From positions 1 through 64,000 of the forward strand of contig JACKAB010000012.1 of assembly GCA_020635285.1 (NCBI GenBank): a stretch of DNA of 64,000 nucleotides. The letters are read 5' to 3'. Both the position numbers and the translations under genes were made by a program. Shown here in pieces: positions 9,485 to 20,003 of this stretch; position 1 is the stretch's first letter, and each line of letters opens with the position of its first letter. This stretch comes from Ignavibacteriales bacterium. GTDB taxonomy: Bacteria > Bacteroidota > Ignavibacteria > Ignavibacteriales > Melioribacteraceae. The notes under the pieces were generated by a model. It was not told the DNA's origin, did no database searches, and saw only the letters and a program-made list of their open reading frames with translations.

Positions 9485-9697
9485 ATGGAAATTAAAAATA
9501 ATTGCGTCTGTCAATCTGATGATTCAAAAGTTAAATTGATTCATAAAAGCACTTACTCAAAATTTGGTTGGTTTCTTTTAACAATTTTAGGGTTAAGTGC
9601 AAAACCAAAAAGGGTTGATTTTACTTGCCCAAATTGCAAAAGGGTTGTTAGCTCAACTACTGATCCAAAAATTTTAACACAATACATAGGAAGATAA
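9485..9697 (+). CDS. Small zinc-ribbon-like protein
   Basis: 70 residues from the ATG at 9485. A longer frame opens at 9398, but that start would collide with the divergent amidotransferase gene, and its extra N-terminus is low-complexity. The protein has an N-terminal CxC (CVC) and a C-terminal CPNCKR pair around a hydrophobic WFLLTILGL segment, suggesting a small metal-binding or membrane-tethered protein. No family is recognised. It ends three bases before the TTG start of the following gene. Confidence 0.55.
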   Translation: MEIKNNCVCQSDDSKVKLIHKSTYSKFGWFLLTILGLSAKPKRVDFTCPNCKRVVSSTTDPKILTQYIGR

Positions 9698-9700
9698 TTT

Positions 9701-11845
9701 TTGAATAAATATAAATCTGCTTTAATCTTAACATTTTTGCTTTTTTTTCTCACTCAACCCATAAAATCTCAAGACAAAAAGGAAGGTCAACTTTTTGAAT
9801 ACGTAGAATGGTCTGTAACAAATTCCTCTTTTTCAGGTAATCCCTTTGATTTAATTTCTAATGTTACTTTTATACATCAACCAACAAACAAAGTTATTAC
9901 AACTCAAATGTTTTATGATGGGAATAATACATGGAAATTTAGATTTACCGGAACTCGTCTAGGTTTATGGAAATATTATTCCGTTTCAAGTGATGAAGAA
10001 TTAAATGGAATAAATGGTGAAGTTAACATAATAGAAAATACAAGTACAAATAAGTATGGTTTTCTGACTAATGTTGGTAATAAGTTTGCGATTCAAATTT
10101 CTGAGAATAAATTAAAAGGATTTCTTTTTAACGTATATATGAATGGTTATGAAGAAAGATTTTCATTTAGAAATGGAACTAAAAACGATTTTAGATTATA
10201 CAAACAGGCAATCAAAAATGGTTGTTCGGTAATTTTTCTGAAATAATAGCCAATTCGTGGTTTAATTTTCCAACAAAATCTTCTGACGAAGGGATCAAAA
10301 CAATCCTGATCTTGAAACATTTAAACAGCTTGAATTGCTAATTGTAACTGCAAGAGAAAAAGGGTTACATGTACATTTTTGGTCTTGGGGTGATGAACAA
10401 AGAAATCAAACATTAGTTGATGTTTTAGGAGGAATAAATGGGGTTGAAGATAAAAGATTACAAAGATATATTGCAGCAAGACTTGGACCAATACCTGGTT
10501 GGAGTATGGGTTATGGATTTGATTTGCATGAATGGGTAAAAAGGATCAAATCGGAGAGTGGGCCAAATATCTAAATGAAAACATGGGTTGGTCTCACGTT
10601 CTTTCTGCGCGCGGAATTAAATCTTCAATTCCTAATTTGATTAATTCTTATGATGGATTTGGAAGGGTAGAAGCAGATCTACATACAACAGAATATGGAC
10701 CGATTGATTACTATGAAATTTATGCTGATTTACAATCAGACACACTTAAACCACACCTTTATGAAGAAAGACATTCCTATTTAAGACCAAATTTTAATTT
10801 AGATATGAAAGGCACAAGAAGATTAATTTGGTGGGAAACAATTGCTGGCGGGATGGGTGGATGGTTTGGTTTTTACAATCCTTCCTCATCTTCTTATGTT
10901 ACCAATCCTTATCCAAATCCTGAACAATTGAAAACCCATTATACATTTTGGGTAGATAAAAATCATTTCTTGCTTGATGCAAAAGTAAATAATAATTTGA
11001 GCGATGGTTTTGCATTTAGCACAAATGACTTGCAAAATATTGTTGTTTATAAAGAGAATACTGATTCTATAAAATTTAGTGATGAAGTTGATTTGACCTT
11101 AGCTCCAATAATTGCAGTTGATACCAAATTAGAATATGGAGAGATTAATATTTCTCAATCAATTGCTGATAAATTATGGATTGCCCCATATAAATCCGAT
11201 TGGGCAATAGCTATTGGCAATTTTGAAAATAAATTTTACAGCGTACCAATAGATACAATAATTATAAGCGATACAATAACTCAAAATAGTGTTACAATAA
11301 ATTATTTTAATGCAACCCAAAACTTTAGTCATGTAGAGTTTACATGGTCAACTTTCACAGAAAATAATATTAGTTCCTTTGAGATTGAAAAAAGCAGTGA
11401 TAAAAAAAATTGGCAAACAATAAAAAGTTTCCAACCGGTTAATGATATTCTAAAGTTTAATGATTATTCTTTTTCAGAAAAACTGAACGATGCAAATTTA
11501 GATAACTTTTACAGACTGAAAGTAACATTCATAAACAATGAAATTAGATACTCAGAAATTATATCACCAGAAAAAATAATTGAGCAGATTGAACTATTGC
11601 AAAATTATCCAAATCCATTTAATGGTGATGCAACAATTGAATTTTCGCTGCCTAATGATATTATAACAAATATTACAGTTTATAATTCAATAGGAGAAAA
11701 AATACAAACCTTGGTTAATGAAAAGCTTTCATCAGGCTATCATAAAGTTTTTTTTAAAGCCAATAACCTACCGAGCGGGGTTTATATCTATACTCTAAAA
11801 GCCGGTTACTTTTTTACACAAAAAAAAATGATATTACTCAAATAG
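9701..11845 (+). pseudogene. Secreted DUF5060 glycoside-hydrolase-like protein with T9SS sorting domain, frameshifted
   Basis: A TTG start and signal peptide (ALILTFLLFFLTQPIKSQ) lead into an N-terminal DUF5060 beta-sandwich (YVEWSVTNSSFSGNPFD; FTGTRLGLWKYYSVSSD). Next is a DUF4038/apiosidase-like TIM-barrel region: KGLHVHFWSWGDEQRNQT, RLGPIPGWSMGYGFDLHEW and RLIWWETIAGGMGGWFGFY. About 80 C-terminal residues form a type A T9SS sorting domain (LLQNYPNPFNGDATIEFSLP ... GVYIYTLKAG). The frame breaks at least three times: near 10235 (T run), 10300 (GGG) and 10553 (A run). Intact, it would be an approximately 715-residue polysaccharide-degrading enzyme exported through the outer membrane. The rest of the sequence is well preserved, so either recent inactivation or sequencing error is possible. 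Confidence 0.75.
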
Positions 11846-11924
11846 AATATTCGTGCTACTTAAACAATTTTCAAAACTTTTTTATTAGTTTTAGCTAACT
11901 GATAATTAGTAAAAGGAGATAAAA

Positions 11925-13115
11925 ATGCCCGACCAACTAATACTCGAGAAACAACAGCAAGCCGCAGAAATTCTTAAAGAAAAAAACATTGATATGTGGA
12001 TGACCTTCGTTAGAGAAACGGGAAACATAAAAGATCCAATGCTAGAAATGATCGTCGGAACTGGTGCAACTTGGCATTCCGCCTTTATAATAACAAAAGA
12101 AGGTGATACTACTGCTGTGGTTGGCTCTTTAGAAGAAGCTAATATGAAAAGCGTTGGCACATTTAAAAATATTGTCCCTTATCTAAAATCAGTAAAAGAT
12201 GATTTGATAAAAGTTCTTGACAAATATAATCCGAATAAAATTGCTCTTAATTTTTCACGTAATTCTTCCATGGCAGATGGATTAACTCACGGTGTTTATT
12301 TAGAATTAATGGATTTATTAAAAGATACTGATTACCCAAATAGATTTGTTTCCTCAGAGGAAATTGTTGCAGCATTAAGAGGAAGAAAATCTCAGAAAGA
12401 AGTTGATTTTATTAAAGATGCCATAAAAGATACTTTGGTAATTTTTGATGAGGTTACAGGATTTTTAGAGGTTGGAAAATCAGAAAAGGATGTTGCAGAT
12501 TTTGTTAAAAGCAAAGTTAAAGAACGTGGTTTTGAAATGGCTTGGGATGAAGAACATTGTCCAGCAGTATTTACCGGACCAGATACAGCAGGTGCTCACT
12601 CCGGACCGACAGATAGAAAAATTGAAAAAGGCCATGTTATAAATATGGATTTTGGAATTAAGAAAAACGGTTATTGTTCCGATCTGCAGAGGACTTGGTA
12701 CGTTTTAAAAGATGGAGAAACTGAAGCTCCGGCTGAAGTTTTAAAAGGATTTAATGTTATTAAAGAGGCAATTATTAGATCAGGCAAAGCGATGAAACCT
12801 GGTAAATTAGCATGGGAAATTGATGATATTGCTCGAAGCTACATTGTTGAAAATGGTTATGAAGAATATCCGCACGGACTTGGACACCAAGTTGGAAGAG
12901 TTGCTCACGATGGCGGAGCAATGATGGGACCTAAATGGGAACGTTATGGAAACTTGCCTTATATGCCATTAGAAATTGGAAATGTATTTACTATTGAACC
13001 GCGCTTGCCAATTAAAGATTTTGGAATTGCAACAATGGAAGAAATAGTTTGGGTTAAAGAAGATGGTGTTGAGTACTTATCAAAACCGCAGACGGAGATT
13101 TATTTGGTAAAATAA
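11925..13115 (+). CDS. M24-family metallopeptidase (Xaa-Pro aminopeptidase-like)
   Basis: 396 residues with a creatinase-type N-terminal domain (about 1-155) and a pita-bread catalytic domain (about 160-396). Metal ligands fit the M24 pattern: the two Asp of MDFGIKKNGYCSDLQRTW, the His of HGLGHQVGRVAHDG, the Glu of FTIEPRLP and the Glu of ATMEEIVWV. A perfect AAAAGGAG ribosome site precedes the ATG. It is cytosolic, with no signal peptide, and probably trims N-terminal residues before proline, although other M24 enzymes act on creatine or related amides. Single gene, intact. Confidence 0.9.
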   Translation: MPDQLILEKQQQAAEILKEKNIDMWMTFVRETGNIKDPMLEMIVGTGATWHSAFIITKEGDTTAVVGSLEEANMKSVGTFKNIVPYLKSVKDDLIKVLDKYNPNKIALNFSRNSSMADGLTHGVYLELMDLLKDTDYPNRFVSSEEIVAALRGRKSQKEVDFIKDAIKDTLVIFDEVTGFLEVGKSEKDVADFVKSKVKERGFEMAWDEEHCPAVFTGPDTAGAHSGPTDRKIEKGHVINMDFGIKKNGYCSDLQRTWYVLKDGETEAPAEVLKGFNVIKEAIIRSGKAMKPGKLAWEIDDIARSYIVENGYEEYPHGLGHQVGRVAHDGGAMMGPKWERYGNLPYMPLEIGNVFTIEPRLPIKDFGIATMEEIVWVKEDGVEYLSKPQTEIYLVK

Positions 13116-13164
13116 AATTTTGGTGGAATTTCAAAGCCAATTATTTTATTGGTTGAACATTGTG

Positions 13165-13575
13165 CTAAAATTCTTTAAATAATCTGGCTAAAGGTTTTCC
13201 GGGTGCGTCCATATTGAGGTTAAGAAAATAACCAAATGGAGTTTGTGAAACATCATACTCGGAATTTCTTAATCTCACTTCAGCATTATTAAATAATGAT
13301 TGAGTGAAATCTGAACTAGCACTGCTTGTGGATAAGTGATTGAATGAGTGCAAAACAATTCTGTTTGTTTCGTTTTTTCTTGCTGCCCATTTTAAGTTTT
13401 TAATTAGTTTCGTTTCAACATTAGAACTGTCCTGTTCATCTTTTTCTTCAACATGAATAAATCCCACAATCGCATTTTGAATTGAATCTTTAATATCCAA
13501 TTCATCAGCAGAATCTAATCCTTTGTGATGTGTTTCAAAAGCGAAAGAGTTTACGTAAAATATTAATAGTTTCAT
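13165..13575 (-). CDS. Stand-alone archaeal-type threonyl-tRNA synthetase editing domain
   Basis: 136 residues. The start MKLLIFYVNSFAFET, the central NRIVLHSFNHLS and the C-terminal KPLARLFKEF match the archaea-type editing domain of threonyl-tRNA synthetase (tRNA-Thr_ED), which is related to D-aminoacyl-tRNA deacylase. In archaea this domain is fused to ThrRS and hydrolyses Ser-tRNA(Thr). Here it is a free protein with no synthetase domain and no ThrRS gene nearby. It may edit mischarged tRNA in trans or remove D-amino acids; that is inference. It lies 12 bases downstream of the M23 gene on the same strand. Confidence 0.78.
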   Translation of the reverse strand: MKLLIFYVNSFAFETHHKGLDSADELDIKDSIQNAIVGFIHVEEKDEQDSSNVETKLIKNLKWAARKNETNRIVLHSFNHLSTSSASSDFTQSLFNNAEVRLRNSEYDVSQTPFGYFLNLNMDAPGKPLARLFKEF

Positions 13576-13587
13576 ATTGTAATTGTT

Positions 13588-14404
13588 TTAATTTTTAGTA
13601 AAAATGAATATGGAGTTCGGATCAACTCTCTTTCCAAACCACTGCACGCCCCAATGTAAATGTGGACCGGTTGATCTTCCGGTTGTTCCAACTTCACCAA
13701 TAATTTCACCTTTTTTTACTACTTGATTTTCTTTTACAAAACTTTTACTTAGATGAAGATAAACTGAATTTAAACCCAATCCGTGATCTATCAAAATATA
13801 ATTACCAGCATAATAAAAATTATCTGCAGAAAGCAAAACAACTCCATCGCTCATCGCTTTTACTGGTGTTCCTCTCGGCACAGCAATATCAGTCCCATTG
13901 TGAAAACTTTTAGGCACTCCATTAAGAATTCTTTGACTTCCAAAAATACTTGAGATTCTTCCGCCAGCAATTGGTTTAATAAATCCACTAAGAAAAAGTG
14001 CATCTTTCACATTACCAACTTTTTCTCTCGCCTTTTTGCCAATTTCTCTTTCCTTTGCAATTCGTTCATTCTCTTCCTTTGGAGCTTCCACATATTTTTG
14101 AGCCATTCTATTTATACGCTGAATATCATATTCTTTTTTAATAGGCGTAATTTTTTTAAGAAAAGTTTTATTTTCAAATTTTACTATTAATAAATGCTCT
14201 AAGGAATCATCACGATCAAAACCAAAAACAAAATTGCCGCTTTCATCATGCGGAATTATTTCATCATCTAAAAGTACTTTTTGTATTCCTTCTGCAAAAC
14301 CAAAATTAAACTCCCTTGCCTAAAGTCTCCTTTAAGTTCAACATCTTGTGCGTTTAAAAAGTGAAGGTTAATAATAGTATAAATAAAATTATTTTTGTTT
14401 TCAT
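13588..14404 (-). pseudogene. M23-family peptidoglycan endopeptidase, two frameshifts near the N-terminus
   Basis: The intact 3' part (from 14106 down) encodes a LytM/M23 domain with zinc ligands in HNGTDIAVPRGTPV and HLHWG. The same frame stays open upstream to 14320 without a Met and reads FGFAEGIQKVLLDDEIIP, which is the N-terminal domain usual in this group. A signal peptide starts at 14404 (MKTKIILFILLLTFTF) and continues as NAQDVELKGDFRQG only after correcting a T-run indel near 14354. A second indel in GGG near 14323 joins it to the rest. The reconstructed ~270-residue protein is an exported cell-wall hydrolase. Translation from the internal Met at 14106 would give an unexported product. 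Confidence 0.8.
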
Positions 14405-14471
14405 AAAACTCTTTTCCTAATTAAATAAAATAAAGGCACACACCCTAAATCTCCTCTCGAGAGGGACTTTC

Positions 14472-15712
14472 TTAGATTAAGGACATTAAAATTGCACAAA
14501 GCCAAGCTCCGTAAGTTCCAAGTGCATATCCTAAAACAGCGAGAAGAACTCCAACACTTGCAAGTGAAGGATGAAAAGCCGCAGCAACTATTGGTGCTGA
14601 AGCTGCTCCTCAATATTTGCTTGACTTCCGACTGCTAAAAAGAAAAAAGGTGCATGAATTAATCTTGCAACTAAAATCATAAACAAAGCATGGAATGTAA
14701 TCCAAATTGACGTAATTAGTAAGAGTTGATAATTTTGGAAAAAGCCAAAAATATTCATCTCCATTCCAATAGACGCTATTAATACATATAGAAACAAATT
14801 TCCAATTTTAGAAGCACCCTGCTTTTCTAATTTTCTATAACGCGTAAAACTCAAAATTAGTCCAATAGTTGTAGCAATAACTACCATCCAAAAAAAGTTT
14901 GATGTTAAACTAAACTTTGCCAACTCCGGAAAATTTTGCTGGAAGAATGGTGCTATAATATCAGCTAAAAAATGAGAAATTCCAGTTACTCCAAATCCCA
15001 CAGCTAATAATTTCATCAATCCGTTTGTATCAGATAAATCAATTGAGTCTGAATGTTCTTTATCAATTCCCTTTTTAATTGCGTTAATTGATTCTTGATC
15101 AGCTTTTAGAAATTTATCAATTTTATCTGAGATGCCCGCTCCATATAATAAAATAGCTAGCCAAACACTATATGTTAAAACATCAATTGCAATAATTGCT
15201 GAGAACACAGAATCTTGAACTTGAAAAACTTCTTTCATTGCAGTTTGATTTGCACCGCCGCCAATCCAGCTTCCGGCAACTGTCGAAAGCCCTCGCCAAG
15301 TTGCCTCTGGTCCATTAAGAATTACAAAATCCGGGAAGAAAGTTGAAACTAAAAATAACGCAACCGGTCCGCCGATTATAACCCCTGCTGTTCCGGTTAA
15401 AGTCATTATTAGTGCTTTTGGTCCTAATTTTAATATTGCAGTAAAATCAGTTCCCAATGTTAACAGAACCAAACTTGTCGGAAGTAAAAACCGTGAAGTT
15501 ACAAAGTATATTCCCGAATTCTCGCCGGAAATGATTCCAAGTGAATTAAAAATTCCCGGAACAAAATAGCAAAGTAAAAGTGCAGGTAAAAATTTATAAA
15601 AATTTACCCAGAAAGTCTTTTCACTTTTAGAGGTTGTAAAAACAAAAGCTAAAATAAAAAGTAAAATGGCAAAAATTACTGCATCGTTTGTAATTGGGAA
15701 CATAAGAACCAT
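14472..15712 (-). pseudogene. DUF819-family membrane transporter, one frameshift near the C-terminus
   Basis: The first 374 codons encode a multi-helix membrane protein with the DUF819 (YjcL-like) signatures: PTSLVLLTLGTDFTAILKLGPKAL and TVAGSWIGGGANQTAMKEV. In the current frame it ends with EEQLQHQ. Adding one G in the GG pair near 14616 restores the family's C-terminus (GGAASAPIVAAAFHPSLAS, GVLLAVLGYALGTYGAWL) and a stop at 14472. The single lesion at a two-base run could be a sequencing error. The family's substrate is unknown. Confidence 0.8.
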
Positions 15713-15854
15713 AATATAATTAAGGGCAAAAGTTAATCAAAATGAGTGTAAAAATCATTTATACAAAAATAAAACCTATTACGTTCGGCACATTCATTGA
15801 TTCATTAACTTGTTAGCTATATCTTTATACTTACAATAAATTTTTAATCGTCAA

Positions 15855-17912
15855 TTGAAGCAACTTTTAAATAAACTTTCACTTTATACAAATCAGCTAG
15901 TTAATAAAGCAAAATTAACCGAGCATACTTTTATGATAATTGTAGCAATTATCATTGGCGTGCTAGCAGGTTTTGCTGCAATTGGCATTAGAGCATTAAT
16001 TGAAGGAATTTCTCTTCTCTCTTTCCCCGGTACAGGTTCAATTCTTGAAAACATTATTTCAACTCCATGGTACTTGATAATTATTATTCCCGCAATTGGC
16101 GGATTAATTGTTGGTCCTCTAATTTACTTTTTTGCGCCCGAGGCTAAAGGTCATGGAGTGCCAGAAGTAATGCAGGCAATCCTTTTACGTGGCGGAACAA
16201 TTAGACCTCGCGTGGCTTTTGTTAAAGCAATTGCCTCAGCTATAACAATTGGTACTGGCGGTTCCGTTGGAAGAGAAGGACCTATTATTCAAATTGGTTC
16301 AAGTTTGGGTTCAAGTGTTGGACAGTTTTTTAAGCTTCCAAGTTCGCGGTTAAAAACTTTAGTTGGGTGTGGCGCTGCGGCTGGTATTGCTGCCGCTTTT
16401 AATGCTCCAATTGCTGGGGCTTTATTCGCCGTAGAAATAATTTTGATGGATTTTGCAGTGGCACAATTTTCACCGATTGTTATTTCATCAGTATTAGCAA
16501 CTGTTGTTTCTCATTCCTTTGAAGGAAATTTTGCTGCCTTTACTGTGCCTACTTATGAATATGTTTCACCATATGAAATAGGTTTCTATTTTGTGCTTGG
16601 CGCTGTAACCGGAATTGTATCATATCTGTTTATAAAAGTTCTTTATGGCTTTGAAGATTTTTTTGATAATAAATTTAATTTCCCTCCTTACTTAAAACCA
16701 TTAATTGGAGGAATCTTAATTGGAATAATAGCTTTAATATTTCCGCAGGTAATGGGAATTGGGTATGATTCAATAAACTCTGCCATACACGGAAATATGA
16801 TTTGGTATTTAGCTTTAGGTTTAGTTTTTGTTAAAATACTTGCAACATCAATAACTCTTGGAAGCGGAGGCTCTGGCGGAATTTTTGCACCGTCACTATT
16901 TATGGGAGCAATGGTTGGTGCATTTTTCGGCTACTTTGTTCATTCATTTTTCCCCGAAATAACTGCCCGGCCTGGGGCTTACGCACTTGTTGCAATGGGC
17001 GGTATGGTTGCAGGAACTACCCGTGCACCTGTTACTGCAATTATTATTGTTTTTGAACTTACTAACGATTATCAAATTATTTTACCCCTTATGATTACGG
17101 TTGTAATCAGCACGATTCTTTCTTCGAAATTGACAAGGGAATCTATTTACACTTTAAAATTAGTATTAAGAAATATTCATATTAAAGAAGGTACAGCGAC
17201 AAATATTATGGAATCAATATTTGTTAAAGATGTTTATAATAAGGAATATGATTACATAAAAATATCTGACAATTTTAATGAGGTGGTAAATAAAGTTATT
17301 CAGGGAAGAGGAAGAAATTTCCCTGTTGTTAATAGTACCAACGAAATAGTAGGAATTATTGAAACCAACACAATTAAAGATTATTTATTTGATAAAGATG
17401 TACTTCAAAATTTATTGGTTGCGAGTGATCTTTTATCACTAAATTATGATACAGTCACATTTGCTGATAATTGTCAAATTGCTCTAGATAAAATGAAGAT
17501 TTATGATTTTGAAGGCTTACCGGTTGTTGATGAAAATAATCCCAAACAGCTAATTGGAATGTTGTGGCGAAAAGATATTCAAGATCAATATGATAAAGAA
17601 ATTGAACGACGTGATATATCATCCAGCTTTGCCAGTAAAATCAGTATGAAGGGAGAGGAAACCGATGTTCAATTTTTGGAAGGTTATTCGGTTTCAGAAA
17701 TTTATCCTCCAAAATCTTTTATTGGTCATTCAATCCGCGACTTAAATATAAGAGCAATTTACGGTGTTGATATTTTATCAATTAAGACAAAACAAGGTAA
17801 AAACGAAATAGTGAAAGCTATTCCTGATCCAAATCATGTAATTGCTGAAGATGAAATTTTAGTTGTCGCAGGTGAAAGTAAAAATATTATACTAATAAAA
17901 AATTTGCCTTAA
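15855..17912 (+). CDS. CLC-family chloride channel/transporter with CBS and TrkA-C domains (copy 1)
   Basis: 685 residues from a TTG start. Residues about 25-435 form the CLC membrane domain: anion-filter motifs GHGVPEVM, GREGPIIQIG (with the external gating Glu), the PIAGALFAVEIILMD helix and GSGGSGGIFAPSLFMGA. Two CBS domains follow (about 455-585), then a TrkA-C-like domain (about 600-685). In the PIAGALFAVEI helix the position of the internal proton glutamate of E. coli ClcA (E203) is Ile, which favours a channel or uncoupled carrier. It lies eight bases upstream of a paralogue, so the two are co-transcribed. Confidence 0.92.
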   Translation: MKQLLNKLSLYTNQLVNKAKLTEHTFMIIVAIIIGVLAGFAAIGIRALIEGISLLSFPGTGSILENIISTPWYLIIIIPAIGGLIVGPLIYFFAPEAKGHGVPEVMQAILLRGGTIRPRVAFVKAIASAITIGTGGSVGREGPIIQIGSSLGSSVGQFFKLPSSRLKTLVGCGAAAGIAAAFNAPIAGALFAVEIILMDFAVAQFSPIVISSVLATVVSHSFEGNFAAFTVPTYEYVSPYEIGFYFVLGAVTGIVSYLFIKVLYGFEDFFDNKFNFPPYLKPLIGGILIGIIALIFPQVMGIGYDSINSAIHGNMIWYLALGLVFVKILATSITLGSGGSGGIFAPSLFMGAMVGAFFGYFVHSFFPEITARPGAYALVAMGGMVAGTTRAPVTAIIIVFELTNDYQIILPLMITVVISTILSSKLTRESIYTLKLVLRNIHIKEGTATNIMESIFVKDVYNKEYDYIKISDNFNEVVNKVIQGRGRNFPVVNSTNEIVGIIETNTIKDYLFDKDVLQNLLVASDLLSLNYDTVTFADNCQIALDKMKIYDFEGLPVVDENNPKQLIGMLWRKDIQDQYDKEIERRDISSSFASKISMKGEETDVQFLEGYSVSEIYPPKSFIGHSIRDLNIRAIYGVDILSIKTKQGKNEIVKAIPDPNHVIAEDEILVVAGESKNIILIKNLP

Positions 17913-17920
17913 GTTTACTA

Positions 17921-20002
17921 ATGAATCAAGACTCTATTAAATTGAATAAATCCTTGGCTGCAAAATTTACAGGCTATAAATTAGCATTCCAAAAAGCTTT
18001 AACCAAAATACCTATTCCGGAATATGCACTATTTAGTATTTATGCTATTCTTATTGGAGCAATTGCCGGATTAGCCGCAGTTTTATTTCATGAATCAATT
18101 CAGTTTACCACAGATATATTTTTTAATTCAGAGACTAAAAATTTTACATTTTTACTTCCAGCGATTGGGATGTTAATCTTAAGTTTAATGATTTACGCCT
18201 CTCCAAAAACTGCAAAAAGTAAAGGTGTTTCTGAGGTAATAAAAGCAGTGGCTTTAAGGGGTGGTTACATTCCTTTCCGAACAACCTTATTTCATTTTAT
18301 TGCTCCAATAATTTGTATTGGTTCCGGAAATACGCTTGGTCCGGAAGGTCCGATTGCACAGCTCGGCGGTGGAACATCCAGTAAATTTGGCAATATACTC
18401 GGACTTTCAGATTCACGAAGAAGAATATTTACTGCAGCCGGAGCAGGCGCAGCAATAGCCGCGGTGTTTAACTCTCCACTGGGAGGAATATTTTTTGCTT
18501 TAGAAATTATTTTATTAAACGACTTTCAAACACCAACTTTTTCAGCATTGGTCTTGGCTTCAGTTACGGCAAGTGCCATATCTAGGGCTTTCTTGGGCAA
18601 TTATGCCACCTTCACTTTTGAGACTGTTACGATTAGTTCCTACAGTAATTTTTATTTATATGTTATTCTTGGATTAATTTCCGGATTTACCTCGCTATTA
18701 TTTATTCGCTACTCCGATTTTGTTGATAGACTTTTCAACGATAATCTCTTAACAAAAATTCCGCGATGGCTTGTAATGGTTTTTGTCGGATTAATAATGG
18801 GCGGATTTGGATATTTTTTTAATGGGATTTTTGGAATTGGTTATGAAACAATAAATAATATTTTAGCCGGAACAGAAATTTGGCATGCTGTATTAATATT
18901 GTTAGTCTTAAAATTTTTACTTGTTCCACTTATACTTTACTCAGGGGGATTTGGCGGAATCTTCGCACCATCCCTATTTATTGGAGCTTGTATTGGCTAC
19001 CTATATGCTTTTGGACTCAATTATTTTTTCGGTCTTCAATTAGATAGTGTTTCTTATGTGCTGGTTGGAATGGGGGCTGTGCTTGGCGGAGTAAATACAA
19101 TTCCTATTTCCGCAATTCTTATAATTTTTGAAATGACCAAAAACTACACTTTCATACTTCCCTTAATGCTGGCCGTTATTATAAGCACAACAATTGTTCA
19201 AATAATATTAAAAGGTTCAATCCATATTAAACATTTGGAGCGAGAAGGATACAGAATCTCCAGTGGAAGAGAAACTAATATTTTAAGGTCAATTTTTGTG
19301 GAAGATGTAATGCGGGATGACATAATTTTAATTCCAGAAAACACTTCTATTTCAAAATTAATTAGTCTTTTACTTAGCAGTCCGCACGCCACATTTTATA
19401 CAACTAGTGAAAATGGAAAACTCGTTGGTACAATTACAGAAAATGAATTGCGACCAATCATTACTGAATATGAACACATACGCGATACTTTAATTGCAAG
19501 CGATATCGCAAAACCTGAAGTAATTACAGCTTTTCAATCCGATGATCTTGATCATATCTTAAAATTATTTGGAACAAGTAATGTTGATCAATTTCCGGTT
19601 GTTTCTAAAAAAGATCCGTTAAAAGCAATTGGAACAGTCTGGCGCCACGATGTTATTATGGCTTACAATCAAGCAAGTTTAAAACATAATATTTCTGATG
19701 GATTAGCTAAGGAAATAAAATCAATTGAGCGGACGCATGTTTCTAAAGTGGCTGATGGCTACTCAATCGTTGAGTGCAACGTTATCCCAATGTTTGTTGG
19801 CAGCACGTTAATTGAACTTCGTTTAAGAAATAAATATGGATTAGAAGTTTTAATGATCAAACAAAAAAAATCTCCGTTTGATGATGGCGGTGAAGAAGAT
19901 AAACTTATAATTCCTGATCCAAATTATGTGATCAAATCGGATGACATACTTGTACTTTTCGGCTCTGATGAAAACATTGAAAAAACAAAAGATTGGAAGT
20001 AA
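17921..20002 (+). CDS. CLC-family chloride channel/transporter with CBS and TrkA-C domains (copy 2)
   Basis: 693 residues with the same plan as the upstream copy: CLC membrane domain (about 30-440), paired CBS domains (about 460-590), TrkA-C-like tail. Filter motifs are KSKGVSEVI (Ser replacing the usual Pro of GxGxP), GPEGPIAQLGG with the gating Glu retained but the Arg changed to Pro, and GGFGGIFAPSLFIGA. The internal proton Glu position is again Ile (FFALEIILLN). The differing filter residues suggest that the pair may form distinct or heteromeric pores; that is inference. Confidence 0.9.
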   Translation: MNQDSIKLNKSLAAKFTGYKLAFQKALTKIPIPEYALFSIYAILIGAIAGLAAVLFHESIQFTTDIFFNSETKNFTFLLPAIGMLILSLMIYASPKTAKSKGVSEVIKAVALRGGYIPFRTTLFHFIAPIICIGSGNTLGPEGPIAQLGGGTSSKFGNILGLSDSRRRIFTAAGAGAAIAAVFNSPLGGIFFALEIILLNDFQTPTFSALVLASVTASAISRAFLGNYATFTFETVTISSYSNFYLYVILGLISGFTSLLFIRYSDFVDRLFNDNLLTKIPRWLVMVFVGLIMGGFGYFFNGIFGIGYETINNILAGTEIWHAVLILLVLKFLLVPLILYSGGFGGIFAPSLFIGACIGYLYAFGLNYFFGLQLDSVSYVLVGMGAVLGGVNTIPISAILIIFEMTKNYTFILPLMLAVIISTTIVQIILKGSIHIKHLEREGYRISSGRETNILRSIFVEDVMRDDIILIPENTSISKLISLLLSSPHATFYTTSENGKLVGTITENELRPIITEYEHIRDTLIASDIAKPEVITAFQSDDLDHILKLFGTSNVDQFPVVSKKDPLKAIGTVWRHDVIMAYNQASLKHNISDGLAKEIKSIERTHVSKVADGYSIVECNVIPMFVGSTLIELRLRNKYGLEVLMIKQKKSPFDDGGEEDKLIIPDPNYVIKSDDILVLFGSDENIEKTKDWK

Positions 20003-20003
20003 T

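Noticed and set aside
13116..13164. Terminator between the M24 gene and the tRNA-editing-domain gene
   Set aside because: The CCAAT/ATTGG hairpin is short and lacks a T run on either strand.
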